Shown here in pieces: positions 44,883 to 52,408 of a stretch of 64,000 nucleotides of DNA (the stretch's first letter is position 1; the number at the start of each line of letters is the position of its first letter). Location: positions 1 to 64,000 of the forward strand of contig CAVRNI010000061.1 in the NCBI GenBank assembly GCA_963722415.1, in the 5' to 3' direction. The translations under genes and the position numbers were made by a program. This stretch comes from JALOLG01 sp963722415. GTDB taxonomy: Bacteria; Actinomycetota; Acidimicrobiia; Acidimicrobiales; Ilumatobacteraceae. Below the pieces are notes generated by a model. That model did not search any database. It was not told the DNA's origin and worked only from the letters and a program-made list of their open reading frames with translations.

Positions 44883-45655
44883 ACCTCGCGAACGGTTGGT
44901 GACATCGCGCCGCGCATGATCAGCCACATCACGAGCTCGATGCCCTCGGATCCGGCATCGCGCATGTACTCGAGGTGCGAGATCTTCGTGACGGCCTCGG
45001 GGTCGGCGACGATCTGGTCGAGGAACTCGTAGTCCCACTCGGCGTTGATCAAGCCCGCCCGCTCGGCCTGCAGCTGGTGTGACAGGCCGCCGGTGCCGAA
45101 GATCACGACCCGATCGTTGCCCTCGTACGACTCGACGGCACGCCGGATCGCCTGACCGAGGCGGTAGCAGCGATTGCCGGTGGGCGGCGGGTACTGCACG
45201 ACGTTGACGGCGAGCGGGATCACCTTGCACGGCCACGCATCGGGCTCGCCGAACATCACCGACAGCGGGACCGTGAGCCCGTGGTCGACCTTCATCTCGT
45301 TGACGAGCGTCATGTCGAACTCGTCGAGGATCAACGACTCGGCGAGGTGCCACGCCAGTTCGGGATGGCCCTCGACGACCGGGACCGGACGCGGTCCGAA
45401 CCCTTCGTCGGCGATCTCGAAGCGGTCGCCCAGGCCGAGCGCGAACGTCGGGATCAACTCGAGCGAGAACGCGTTGGCGTGGTCGTTGTAGACGACGATG
45501 CACACGTCGGGATCGACCTCGGCGATCCACTCGCGCGCCGGCGGCAGCTTGTCGAAGTACGGCTTCCAGTACGCATCGCCCGTCTTGCCCTTGTCGACCG
45601 CCGCACCGACGGCGGGGATGTGCGACGTGCCGACGCCGCCGACGATCTCAGCCAT
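44816..45655 (-). CDS. ligB: Protocatechuate 4,5-dioxygenase beta (catalytic) subunit
   Basis: 279-residue class III extradiol dioxygenase. Iron ligands are expected at His in GVGTSHIPAVGAA and His in VYNDHANAFSLELIP. A Glu lies later in the chain, and FGTGGLSHQLQAERAG carries the catalytic His. It opens protocatechuate between C4 and C5 to 4-carboxy-2-hydroxymuconate semialdehyde. ATG 45655 overlaps ligA by 8 bp. The C-terminus THVPTSNTHNGLLILENA is shorter than in Sphingobium LigB (about 300). Activity on gallate-type analogues is possible. Confidence 0.92.
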   Translation of the reverse strand: MAEIVGGVGTSHIPAVGAAVDKGKTGDAYWKPYFDKLPPAREWIAEVDPDVCIVVYNDHANAFSLELIPTFALGLGDRFEIADEGFGPRPVPVVEGHPELAWHLAESLILDEFDMTLVNEMKVDHGLTVPLSVMFGEPDAWPCKVIPLAVNVVQYPPPTGNRCYRLGQAIRRAVESYEGNDRVVIFGTGGLSHQLQAERAGLINAEWDYEFLDQIVADPEAVTKISHLEYMRDAGSEGIELVMWLIMRGAMSPTVREVYRATHVPTSNTHNGLLILENA

Positions 45656-46070
45656 GGTCCGCCTCCTCGGCGGTCGCCATGCGTGCCGCGTCGCCACGGG
45701 TGCGATTGCCCTCGATCGAGCGGCCTCCCGACACCATCATCGCCACGTACTCCTCCTCGGTGACGCCGGTCTGCTTGCTCGCCAACTGCTGGAACGTCAT
45801 GCCGTCGAAGGCCGCCAGTTTGAACGTGTAGTAGATGTTGCCGCCGAGCTCGAGCAGCCGGAGCCACTGCCGTTCGAGCACCGCCTCGCGCTGCTCGGGC
45901 GTCAACGGATAGCGGTCGAGGTAGGTGGCTTCGTCGGCCCGGAACAGTTCGCGATTGCGGGGGTCACTGAGCGACATGCAGAACATGTTGAGCGCGTAAC
46001 CAGCCCGGCTGCGGCGGCCGTCGAAGACGAATGTGCCGGGGATGTCGTCGTAGTCACGAGCCCCGGGCAT
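45648..46070 (-). CDS. ligA: Protocatechuate 4,5-dioxygenase alpha subunit
   Basis: 140 residues, matching LigA (about 139): DIPGTFVFDGRRSRAGYALNMFCMSLSDP and QWLRLLELGGNIYYTFKLAAFDGMTFQQL cover the active site of LigB in the heterotetramer. ATG 46070 is preferred over an upstream TTG at 46106, which would put the operator inside the gene. Operator copy 3 is 26 bp upstream. Coupled with ligB. Confidence 0.93.
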   Translation of the reverse strand: MPGARDYDDIPGTFVFDGRRSRAGYALNMFCMSLSDPRNRELFRADEATYLDRYPLTPEQREAVLERQWLRLLELGGNIYYTFKLAAFDGMTFQQLASKQTGVTEEEYVAMMVSGGRSIEGNRTRGDAARMATAEEADHG

Positions 46071-46095
46071 GCTTCCGAGCGTACTGTTCGCCCGG

Positions 46096-46107
46096 ATTGT
46101 CGACAAT
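46096..46107 (+). promoter_or_regulatory. GntR operator palindrome, copy 3 (ligAB/VOC)
   Basis: The core ATTGTCGACAAT occurs a third time, in the 61-bp divergent region between ligA and the VOC gene. Its centre is 31-32 bp from each start. The flanks are not symmetric here. The positions relative to the leftward genes at all three sites agree within about 5 bp (centres 36, 36 and 32 bp upstream). Confidence 0.75.
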
Positions 46108-46131
46108 GTGCGAGAAAGCGAGGAGAAATCG

Positions 46132-46608
46132 ATGGCAGCACCGACGCTCGGATTGCGCCATGCCGTGCTCTGGGTCAGCGACCCGACGGCCTCGGCCGAG
46201 TTCTACGCCGACGTGCTCGGCTTGGAGACCAAGCTCACGTCGCCGGACGCCGTGTTCATGGCGTCGCCGTCGTCGCTCACCGACCATGACCTCGGGTTGT
46301 TCCGCGCATCATCGGAACCGGCTCGACCACGACAGGTCGGGCTGTACCACCTCTCGTGGGAGGTCCCGACGCTCGACGACCTCGTCGCGGTCCGGCAACG
46401 GCTCGTCGAGCTCGGCTCGTACGTCGGCGAGAACAACCACGGCGTCAGCCGCAGCATCTATGCCCACGACCCCGACGGGATCGAGTTCGAGGTGATGTGG
46501 GAGCTGCCGCTCGAGCTGGTGGATGCCGACGAGCCGTCGAACGTCCCGCTCGACCTCGCGGCCGACATCGCTCGCTTCGGCGCCGACACCCCTGGGCGCG
46601 GCGGCTGA
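46132..46608 (+). CDS. VOC-family (glyoxalase/extradiol dioxygenase-like) protein
   Basis: 158 residues with two beta-alpha-beta units and the metal triad of type I extradiol enzymes: His in GLRHAVLWVSDPTASAEFYADVLGL, His in GLYHLSWEVPTLDDL, and Glu in DPDGIEFEVMW. ATG 46132 follows GAGGAGA. It shares operator copy 3 with ligAB, so it belongs to the regulon. It might act as a second ring-cleavage enzyme or an isomerase, but this is unproven. Confidence 0.82.
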   Translation: MAAPTLGLRHAVLWVSDPTASAEFYADVLGLETKLTSPDAVFMASPSSLTDHDLGLFRASSEPARPRQVGLYHLSWEVPTLDDLVAVRQRLVELGSYVGENNHGVSRSIYAHDPDGIEFEVMWELPLELVDADEPSNVPLDLAADIARFGADTPGRGG

Positions 46609-46617
46609 GCCAGAACG

Positions 46618-47370
46618 TCAGGACGCCAGCTCGGCGACGGCGGCCGTCCACGCTTCGTGCCGCGGATCGATCACGTCGAAGTGGTCGGCGCCGGGAATGA
46701 GCACGAACGTCACCTTGCTCGTATCTGTGCCCGGCCGGTCGGGCCTGGCGAACCGTTCCGCCACGATGTCATCCGCGTCACCTTCGATGACGGCGTACTG
46801 CGCGCCACCGGACAAGTTCGGCTCGGCGACCGCGTAGCGGTCCGGGAACTCCTCGGGTGACCCGCCGAGGAAGTCGACGACCGCGCCGTTGCCCACACGT
46901 TCGGCGGCACCCATCCGCAGGTTCGTCACCGGAGCGAGTCCGACCGCTGCCGCGACCTCGACGACCGGATCGGCGCCCGGCACACCGGGAGCGAGCGCGC
47001 CACGTCCGCCCGCCCACAAGGCGAGGTGTCCGCCGGCCGAATGTCCGACGACGCTCACCCTGGTGAGGTCGAGTTCGGCGTCGTCCGCCAGGTCGGCGAG
47101 CTTGTCGATCGCCGCCGCCACGTCCTCCAGCGTGCCTGGCCAGCCGCCCCCGGGTTGCCCGACGCGGCGGTACTCGATGTTCCATGCCGCGTAGCCACGG
47201 CCGACGAGATCGGCCGCCAGCGGTTCCATCAGATCGAGGCCGTACGCCGCTCGCCAGAAGCCACCGTGGATCAGGACGACGACTGGGTGCGGTCCGGGCG
47301 TCGCCGGCACCGCGAGCGTCGCGAACTGCTCGGGGCTGTCTCCGTACCGTACGTACGTCAAGGGTGCCAC
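46618..47370 (-). CDS. Alpha/beta hydrolase (BD-FAE / kynurenine formamidase-like)
   Basis: 250 residues. The oxyanion motif is VVVLIHGGFWRAAYGLDL, the nucleophile Ser is in VSVVGHSAGGHLALWAG, and the acid/base is near the C-terminus in IPGADHFDVIDPRHEAW. It resembles arylformamidase-like esterases. GTG 47370 is the likely start. It diverges from the ThDP enzyme with 6 bp between starts, so the two promoters overlap the opposite genes. Confidence 0.82.
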   Translation of the reverse strand: MAPLTYVRYGDSPEQFATLAVPATPGPHPVVVLIHGGFWRAAYGLDLMEPLAADLVGRGYAAWNIEYRRVGQPGGGWPGTLEDVAAAIDKLADLADDAELDLTRVSVVGHSAGGHLALWAGGRGALAPGVPGADPVVEVAAAVGLAPVTNLRMGAAERVGNGAVVDFLGGSPEEFPDRYAVAEPNLSGGAQYAVIEGDADDIVAERFARPDRPGTDTSKVTFVLIPGADHFDVIDPRHEAWTAAVAELAS

Positions 47371-47376
47371 CCTACG

Positions 47377-49017
47377 ATGCACGGCGTGTCCGACCGCCCC
47401 CAGCACACCGTCGCGCACCTCGTCGTCGATGCGCTGCGCAAGATCGGGGTCGACACCCTGTTCTGCCTGCCGGGCGTCCAGAACGACGACTTCTTCGACG
47501 TCCTCTTCGACGCTCACGACATCCGCCCGATCGTCACTCGCCACGAACAGGGCGCCGCGTACATGGCCACCGGAGCGGCGATCGCAACCGGCCGCCCGAG
47601 CGCGTTCTGCGTCGTGCCCGGGCCGGGGATGCTCAACGCGGCCGGTGCGTTGACGACGGCGTACTGGAGCAACGCGCGTGTGCTGGCGATCATCGGCGAG
47701 ATCCAATCGCGCGCCCAGGGTCGCGGATGGGGTGTGCTGCACGAGCTGCCCGACCAGACGGCGATCCTGTCGCAGCTCACCAAGCGCGTCGAGCTGATCG
47801 TCGATCCGACGTTGGCCGCCGCCCAGGTCCAAGCGTCGATCGACGCGGTCGTGTCGGGACGCCCGCGCCCGGTCGCCATCGAGGTGGCAGCCGACCGATG
47901 GTCGGCGCCCGCCGAACCGGTGCTCGTCGATCCGGTCGCCAGCCGGCCACCCGTCGACGCCTCGGCCATCGAACGCGCCGCGGGGCTCCTCGCTCGCGCC
48001 GCGCGTCCGCTGATCGTGGTCGGCGGCGGCGCGCAGGACGCCGGCGACGCGGTCGCCGCCCTGGCGACGTTGCTGCAGGCGCCGGTGACGACGCGCCGGA
48101 TGGGTCACGGTGTGATCCCGACCGCCCACCCGCTGTTCGCGCCGCTGCCCGTCGGGTACGACCTGTGGGCGGACGCCGATGTCGTGGTCGGCATCGGCAC
48201 CCGCATGGAATGGCCGGTCATGCACTGGGGCACCGACGACGAGCTGTCGATCATCAAGATCGACATCGACGCCGACGAGCTCGACCGTCACGGCGTGACG
48301 GCGCTCGGCATCCATGCCGACGCACGCGACGCCTGCCTCGCCCTCGTCGAAGCGCTCACCGGCCAGGTGCACCCCGCCGATCGCACCGCGGAGCTCGCCG
48401 ATCGTCGGGCCGCGTACCTGACCGCGATCGATCACCTCCGGCCGCAGCTCGATCACCTGGCCGCGATCCGCGACGTGTTGCCCGACGACGGCGTGCTCGT
48501 CGAGGACGTGACGCAGATCGGCTTCGCGGCCCACCTGGCGTTCGACTTCCGGGGACCGCGCACGTTCGTGTCGTCCGGGCCGGCGGGCACGCTCGGCAGT
48601 GGCTTCGCGACCGGTGTCGGCGCGCAGGCGGCGCTCCCCGATCGCAAGGTGCTCGTCGTCGCCGGCGACGGCGGGTTCCTGTTCACGGCCAACGAGTTGG
48701 CGACTGCCGTGCAGCACGGCATCCCCCTCGTCACGCTCGTCTTCAACGACGGCGCGTACGGCAACGTGAAGCGGATCCAACAGCAACGCTTCGGTGCCGA
48801 CCGCACGATCGCGTCCGACCTCCGCAACCCCGACTTCGTCGCTTTCGCCGAGAGCTTCGGCGCCCTCGGCCTGCGCGCCGACGGGCCCGGCGAGGTGCGC
48901 CCGGCACTCGAACGCGCCTTTGCCGATGGGGGCCCGGTCGTCATCGACGTCACGGCGCCGCCGATGCCGGATCCGTGGCCGTGGATGATCCGCCGCCGCG
49001 CCCGCGGCCGGCGCTGA
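47377..49017 (+). CDS. Thiamine-diphosphate enzyme of the acetolactate synthase-like family
   Basis: 546 residues with the three ThDP domains. The Pyr domain has the cofactor Glu in IVTRHEQGAAYMATGAAIA, the middle domain LIVVGGGAQDAGDAVAALA, and the PP domain VVAGDGGFLFTANELATAV with NDGAYGN (GDG-x-N magnesium motif). It is shorter than anabolic IlvB and lies away from ilv genes, so it is probably a 2-oxoacid decarboxylase or catabolic carboligase, not acetolactate synthase proper. Start ATG 47377, with GTG 47386 possible. Confidence 0.82.
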   Translation: MHGVSDRPQHTVAHLVVDALRKIGVDTLFCLPGVQNDDFFDVLFDAHDIRPIVTRHEQGAAYMATGAAIATGRPSAFCVVPGPGMLNAAGALTTAYWSNARVLAIIGEIQSRAQGRGWGVLHELPDQTAILSQLTKRVELIVDPTLAAAQVQASIDAVVSGRPRPVAIEVAADRWSAPAEPVLVDPVASRPPVDASAIERAAGLLARAARPLIVVGGGAQDAGDAVAALATLLQAPVTTRRMGHGVIPTAHPLFAPLPVGYDLWADADVVVGIGTRMEWPVMHWGTDDELSIIKIDIDADELDRHGVTALGIHADARDACLALVEALTGQVHPADRTAELADRRAAYLTAIDHLRPQLDHLAAIRDVLPDDGVLVEDVTQIGFAAHLAFDFRGPRTFVSSGPAGTLGSGFATGVGAQAALPDRKVLVVAGDGGFLFTANELATAVQHGIPLVTLVFNDGAYGNVKRIQQQRFGADRTIASDLRNPDFVAFAESFGALGLRADGPGEVRPALERAFADGGPVVIDVTAPPMPDPWPWMIRRRARGRR

Positions 49018-49045
49018 CCGCGCTGGATCCTCGGCCGACCCAACA

Positions 49046-49061
49046 TGTGACGTCGGTCACG
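49046..49061 (+). promoter_or_regulatory. CRP/GlxR-like site upstream of the cupredoxin-ferritin genes
   Basis: TGTGA-CGTCGG-TCACG is a one-mismatch copy of TGTGA-N6-TCACA and forms the inverted repeat GTGAC-N4-GTCAC. It ends 39 bp before the cupredoxin GTG, about the same distance as the site before tetR (13563). It may link this export module to a CRP-family regulator. Confidence 0.45.
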
Positions 49062-49100
49062 TCAGCCATCCGGTAGGGCCGCGGCGCCGAACCAGCGCCC

Positions 49101-49572
49101 GTGAGAACCCGTCCCCTCCTTCCAATCGCCCTGTCCCTCCTCGCTCTCACCGCTGCATCGTGCGGCGGCGACGACGACTCCGAAGCGACCGCCGAGACCC
49201 ACAGTCACCGAAGCGACCGTCACCGAGGCCACCGTCGCGACGACCGAGACGACGGCGGACGACATGACCGCGCCCGACACGGTCGCGATGGAAGACGTGA
49301 CGACCGGCACCGGCGCCGATGCTCCGATGGAAGCGTCCGTCGAGATCGCCGACTTCGCGTTCGGTCCGGCGGAGATCACGATCGCCGCCGGCGGCACCGT
49401 GACGTGGACCAACACCGACAACCAGGCCCACACCGCCACGAGCTCGGGCAACTTCGACACCGGCGCGATCGATCCCGATGCGACGGCGTCGGTGACGTTC
49501 GACGAGCCCGGCACGTACACCTACATCTGCTCGTTCCACCCGTTCATGACCGGCACCATCACCGTCGTCTGA
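49101..49572 (+). CDS. Cupredoxin (plastocyanin-like) lipoprotein, frameshifted
   Basis: GTG 49101 opens a lipoprotein signal, LLPIALSLLALTAASCGG, with a lipobox Cys. A Thr-rich linker follows. An extra C in the run near 49200 shifts the frame; corrected, the linker reads TVTEATVTEATVATTETT. The C-terminal cupredoxin domain has type 1 copper ligands: His in NQAHTATSS, then Cys, His and Met in TYICSFHPFMTG. ITIAAGGTVTWTNTD is a plastocyanin/azurin-like strand. It is probably an outer-face electron carrier, and lies 44 bp upstream of two ferritin-like exported proteins. Confidence 0.82.
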
Positions 49573-49616
49573 TCTGCACCCCGACCAGCCCATCTCGATC
49601 AATCAGAGGAGCCACC

Positions 49617-50345
49617 ATGCATCTCACCTCCCGCCAGCTCGACTCGTTGGCGCAAGACGTCGACGACCTCCACAACGAAGGCATGAAGACCTTCGCCGAA
49701 GAGACCGCCGACCTCCACCTCGACGCGTCGCGCGCCGCTCGGCGCCGGCTGCTCGCAGGCACCGGACTCGGCGGAGTCGCCGTGCTCGCCGCGCCGCTCC
49801 TGCTGCCGCGTGGTCTGAGCTCGCGGGTCGCGGCGCAAGGCCTCGACGACCAGACGATCGCCGGATACGCCCAGAGCGTCGAGCTCGCGGCCGTCGCCGC
49901 CTACGGTGCCGCGGCACCAGCGCTGACGTCCGCGACGTTGCCCGTCGCCGAGATGTTCCTCGGCCACCACCAGGCCCACGCCGACGCGTTCGGTGCGGTG
50001 GCCGGCGACAAGGCCGCGACCGGCCCCAACGCCGCGCTCGTCGCCGCCGTCACGCCGATCCTCGAATCGATCACCGACGAGACCGGTGCGCTCGAGTTCG
50101 CCTTCGTGCTCGAGAACCAGGCCGCCTACACCTACGCCGCGGCGTTGACCCTCCTGCAGGATCCCGCCTACGCGGCTGCGACGGCCACGATCCTGCCGAT
50201 CGAGGCGCAACACGCCGTCGTGCTCGGACTGGCGCTCGGCAAGTCGGTCGAGGACGTGTTCCCGACCGGCGCGTTCGAATCAGCCGCCCTCGGCGACGGC
50301 ACCGATCCCCTGGCCGGGCTCGACCCAGCTGTCTTCCCCGCGTGA
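49617..50345 (+). CDS. Exported ferritin-like domain protein
   Basis: 242 residues. ATG 49617 follows AGAGGAG. After about 40 residues comes a Tat-like signal (AARRRLLAGTGLGGVAVLAAP), then a ferritin-like four-helix bundle of the Ferritin_2 (PF13668) type: AGYAQSVELAAVAAYGAAAP, MFLGHHQAHADAFGAVAGD, FAFVLENQAAYTYAAAL and ILPIEAQHAVVLGLALG. Paired Glu and His residues suggest a dimetal site. The twin-arginine leader is preceded by an unusually long hydrophilic N-terminus. Forms a unit with the genes on both sides. Confidence 0.8.
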   Translation: MHLTSRQLDSLAQDVDDLHNEGMKTFAEETADLHLDASRAARRRLLAGTGLGGVAVLAAPLLLPRGLSSRVAAQGLDDQTIAGYAQSVELAAVAAYGAAAPALTSATLPVAEMFLGHHQAHADAFGAVAGDKAATGPNAALVAAVTPILESITDETGALEFAFVLENQAAYTYAAALTLLQDPAYAAATATILPIEAQHAVVLGLALGKSVEDVFPTGAFESAALGDGTDPLAGLDPAVFPA

Positions 50346-50367
50346 CCAAGACCTAGACGAAGGAACG

Positions 50368-51241
50368 ATGACGATGAGCAACGACAACTTCAGCAACGAC
50401 GAGGTCCGCCGCCAACTGCGGTGTCGTGGACCGCGCCAACGACGCCGTCATGCCCCGCTGGCGGGAGGCGCTCGAGCGCATCATGGGTGGCGACGAGAAG
50501 CTCAGCACCGACGCCAAGGCCGCGATCCTCGGTGTGCCGAATCCCAGTCGCCGGAACTTCTTCCGCATCGGCGGGGTCACGATCCTCGGCGCCGCGGTTC
50601 TTGCGGCATGCGGCAGTGACGACGATGACACGGCGTCCACGACGCCCGGCACTTCTCCCGTCGGCACGACGCCGCCGACGACGCCTGCCACCACACCTGC
50701 CACCGAGCCGATGACGACAGAGCCCGCCCCCGCCAACATGGACCTCACGCTCGCCAAGACGGCCGCGTCACTCGAGAAACTCGCCATCGACGTGTACGGA
50801 CAGGCGGGCGCACTGCTCTCGACACCCGCGATCATCGCCGCGGCGACGATGTTCGCCGGTCACCACCAGATGCACCTCGACGCGCTCAACGGTGTCGTCA
50901 CGGGTGCCGGCGAGGCGGCGATCACGCAGATGAACCAGGCCGTGTACGACGCACTGGTCGCACCGGCCCTGTCCAGCGCGACGTCAGAGACAGACGCGGT
51001 GAACCTGGCGTTGGCGCTCGAGGAAGCGGCCGCCCAGACCTACGCGTTCGCCGCCGGCACGCTGTCGACGCCAGCGCTGCGTTCGACGATCATGACGATC
51101 GGTGGCATCGAGGCCCGCCATGCAGCGGTGCTGCGGATGGCGGCGCTGGCGCAGCCTCCCGCCGACGTGTTCCCGGGCGGCAGGGCCTTCTTCCCCGGCG
51201 ACAACCCTCTCGCCGGCATCGACGGCGCCCTCATCAGCTGA
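50368..51241 (+). CDS. Exported ferritin-like lipoprotein (frameshifted)
   Basis: ATG 50368 with GAAGGAA upstream. Near 50420 one extra base shifts MSNDNFSNDEVRRQ to the frame VVDRANDAVMPRWREALERI. A Tat-type lipoprotein signal follows, SRRNFFRIGGVTILGAAVLAACGS. After a Thr/Pro-rich linker comes a ferritin-like bundle: KTAASLEKLAIDVYGQAGAL, MFAGHHQMHLDALNGVV, LALALEEAAAQTYAFAAG and IGGIEARHAAVLRMAAL. The double-Arg leader plus lipobox Cys places it on the outer face of the membrane. Tandem paralogue of the preceding gene. Confidence 0.8.
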
Positions 51242-51269
51242 CCCCTCCTCCCGCTCCGGCGGCGAGATC

Positions 51270-51302
51270 GTGAGTCCCGGCCCGGGACAGGCCGGGGCTC
51301 AC
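51270..51302 (+). terminator. Long GC-rich hairpin between convergent genes
   Basis: GTGAGTCCCGGCC pairs with GGCCGGGGCTCAC over 13 bp (one T-G wobble) around a 7-base loop. It lies 29 bp after the stop of the ferritin-like gene and 20 bp before that of the convergent hydrolase, so it could terminate both transcripts. No T tract follows, as is common in high-GC Actinobacteria. Confidence 0.6.
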
Positions 51303-51321
51303 GCGCGTGCCGGCGTCACGC

Positions 51322-52243
51322 CTAGCGGAGCGCCTTACGGAAGAAGTCCACGAGGGCACTGTGGAGCGTCGCGTCGACGTCGGGCTGGTCTCGAATAGAA
51401 GCCGTATCCGTGGTCGGCGTTGGGGATCGTGACCAGCGTCGTGCGCTTGGCCGACCCCGCGGTCGCGGCCTGGAACGCCTCGACCTGGCTGAACGGGATG
51501 ACCTGCTCCTGCTCGCCCCAGATGAGCTGGACGCGACCCTTGAAGTAGGAGATGTCGCCCGCCGGGTCCGCGGCGAGCGTTTCCTGGAACCACTCGAGGC
51601 TCGTGTTCTGGACTTGGCCGAACGGCGTCGTGACGACGGCGAAGCCGTTCGCTTGCGCCTCGGCGTAGTACGCCTGGAACTGGGCGGCACCGAAAAAGCC
51701 CTCGAAGACTTCGGTGGGATGGGCGACGGGCCCCAGCAGCGCCACGGCCTTGTAGGGGGTGAACGGGTGTCCCGCCTGCATCGCGACCACCGCCGATCCC
51801 TCGCTGTAGCCGAAGCCGCCGATTCGATTCTTGTCGACGGGCAGGTTGCGGACGGCCCACGTCAGGGCGGCGTTGGAGTCGGCCAGCATGGTCGTGTACG
51901 TCAGCTTGGTGAACGGCTCAGTGCTGTCGCCGGCGCCTGCGAAGTCGAAACGGATGCTCATGATCCCGGCCTTGGCGAGGGCATCCGCCACGCGTGCGAG
52001 GCCGCCGTTCTCGTTGCGACCGCCGCCGTGACCGTGGTGGATGACAACGAGCGGGAACCGGTCATGCTTCCTGCCGACGGGCATCACGACGGTCGCCGGG
52101 ATCTGGATGCCGCGTGATGCGAGCGACAACTCGACTGACGAGATCGGGCGGTTCGTGCCCTTTCCGGCAAACGCATCCGTGCTCACTGCGACGGTGAACA
52201 ACGAAAGCGTCAGGGTGAGCACCAGGGCGAAGATCCTTCTCAC
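51322..52243 (-). CDS. Secreted alpha/beta hydrolase (frameshifted near C-terminus)
   Basis: GTG 52243 after GGAGGAA opens a signal peptide (RRIFALVLTLTLSLFTVAVSTDAFA). The hydrolase core has LVVIHHGHGGGRNENGG, FDFAGAGDSTEPF, the nucleophile in IGGFGYSEGSAVVAMQAG, LIWGEQEQVIPFSQVEAF (acid) and IPNADHGYGFYS (His). Near 51398 the frame shifts and the last helix (DATLHSALVDFFRKAL) continues in the next frame to 51322. It is probably an extracytoplasmic esterase or peptidase-like enzyme. Substrate unknown. Confidence 0.82.
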
Positions 52244-52408
52244 GATGCGTTCCTCCTCTGTCGCCCGTGTCGATCTCGACGGGCACCTCAACCTCGCGGA
52301 CAGGGCGTGTCCGGATGGTGTGGCGACGGTAGCAGTGCCCCGATGTGGTCCTGTTTGGTGCTCGTGTCGACCGACGGTGTGACGCGTGGCGCGCGCGATG
52401 ATGGGCCG

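Noticed and set aside
46071..46106. Earlier TTG start for ligA at 46106
   Set aside because: It would place the operator palindrome inside the coding region and add residues absent from LigA. ATG 46070 gives the normal length.
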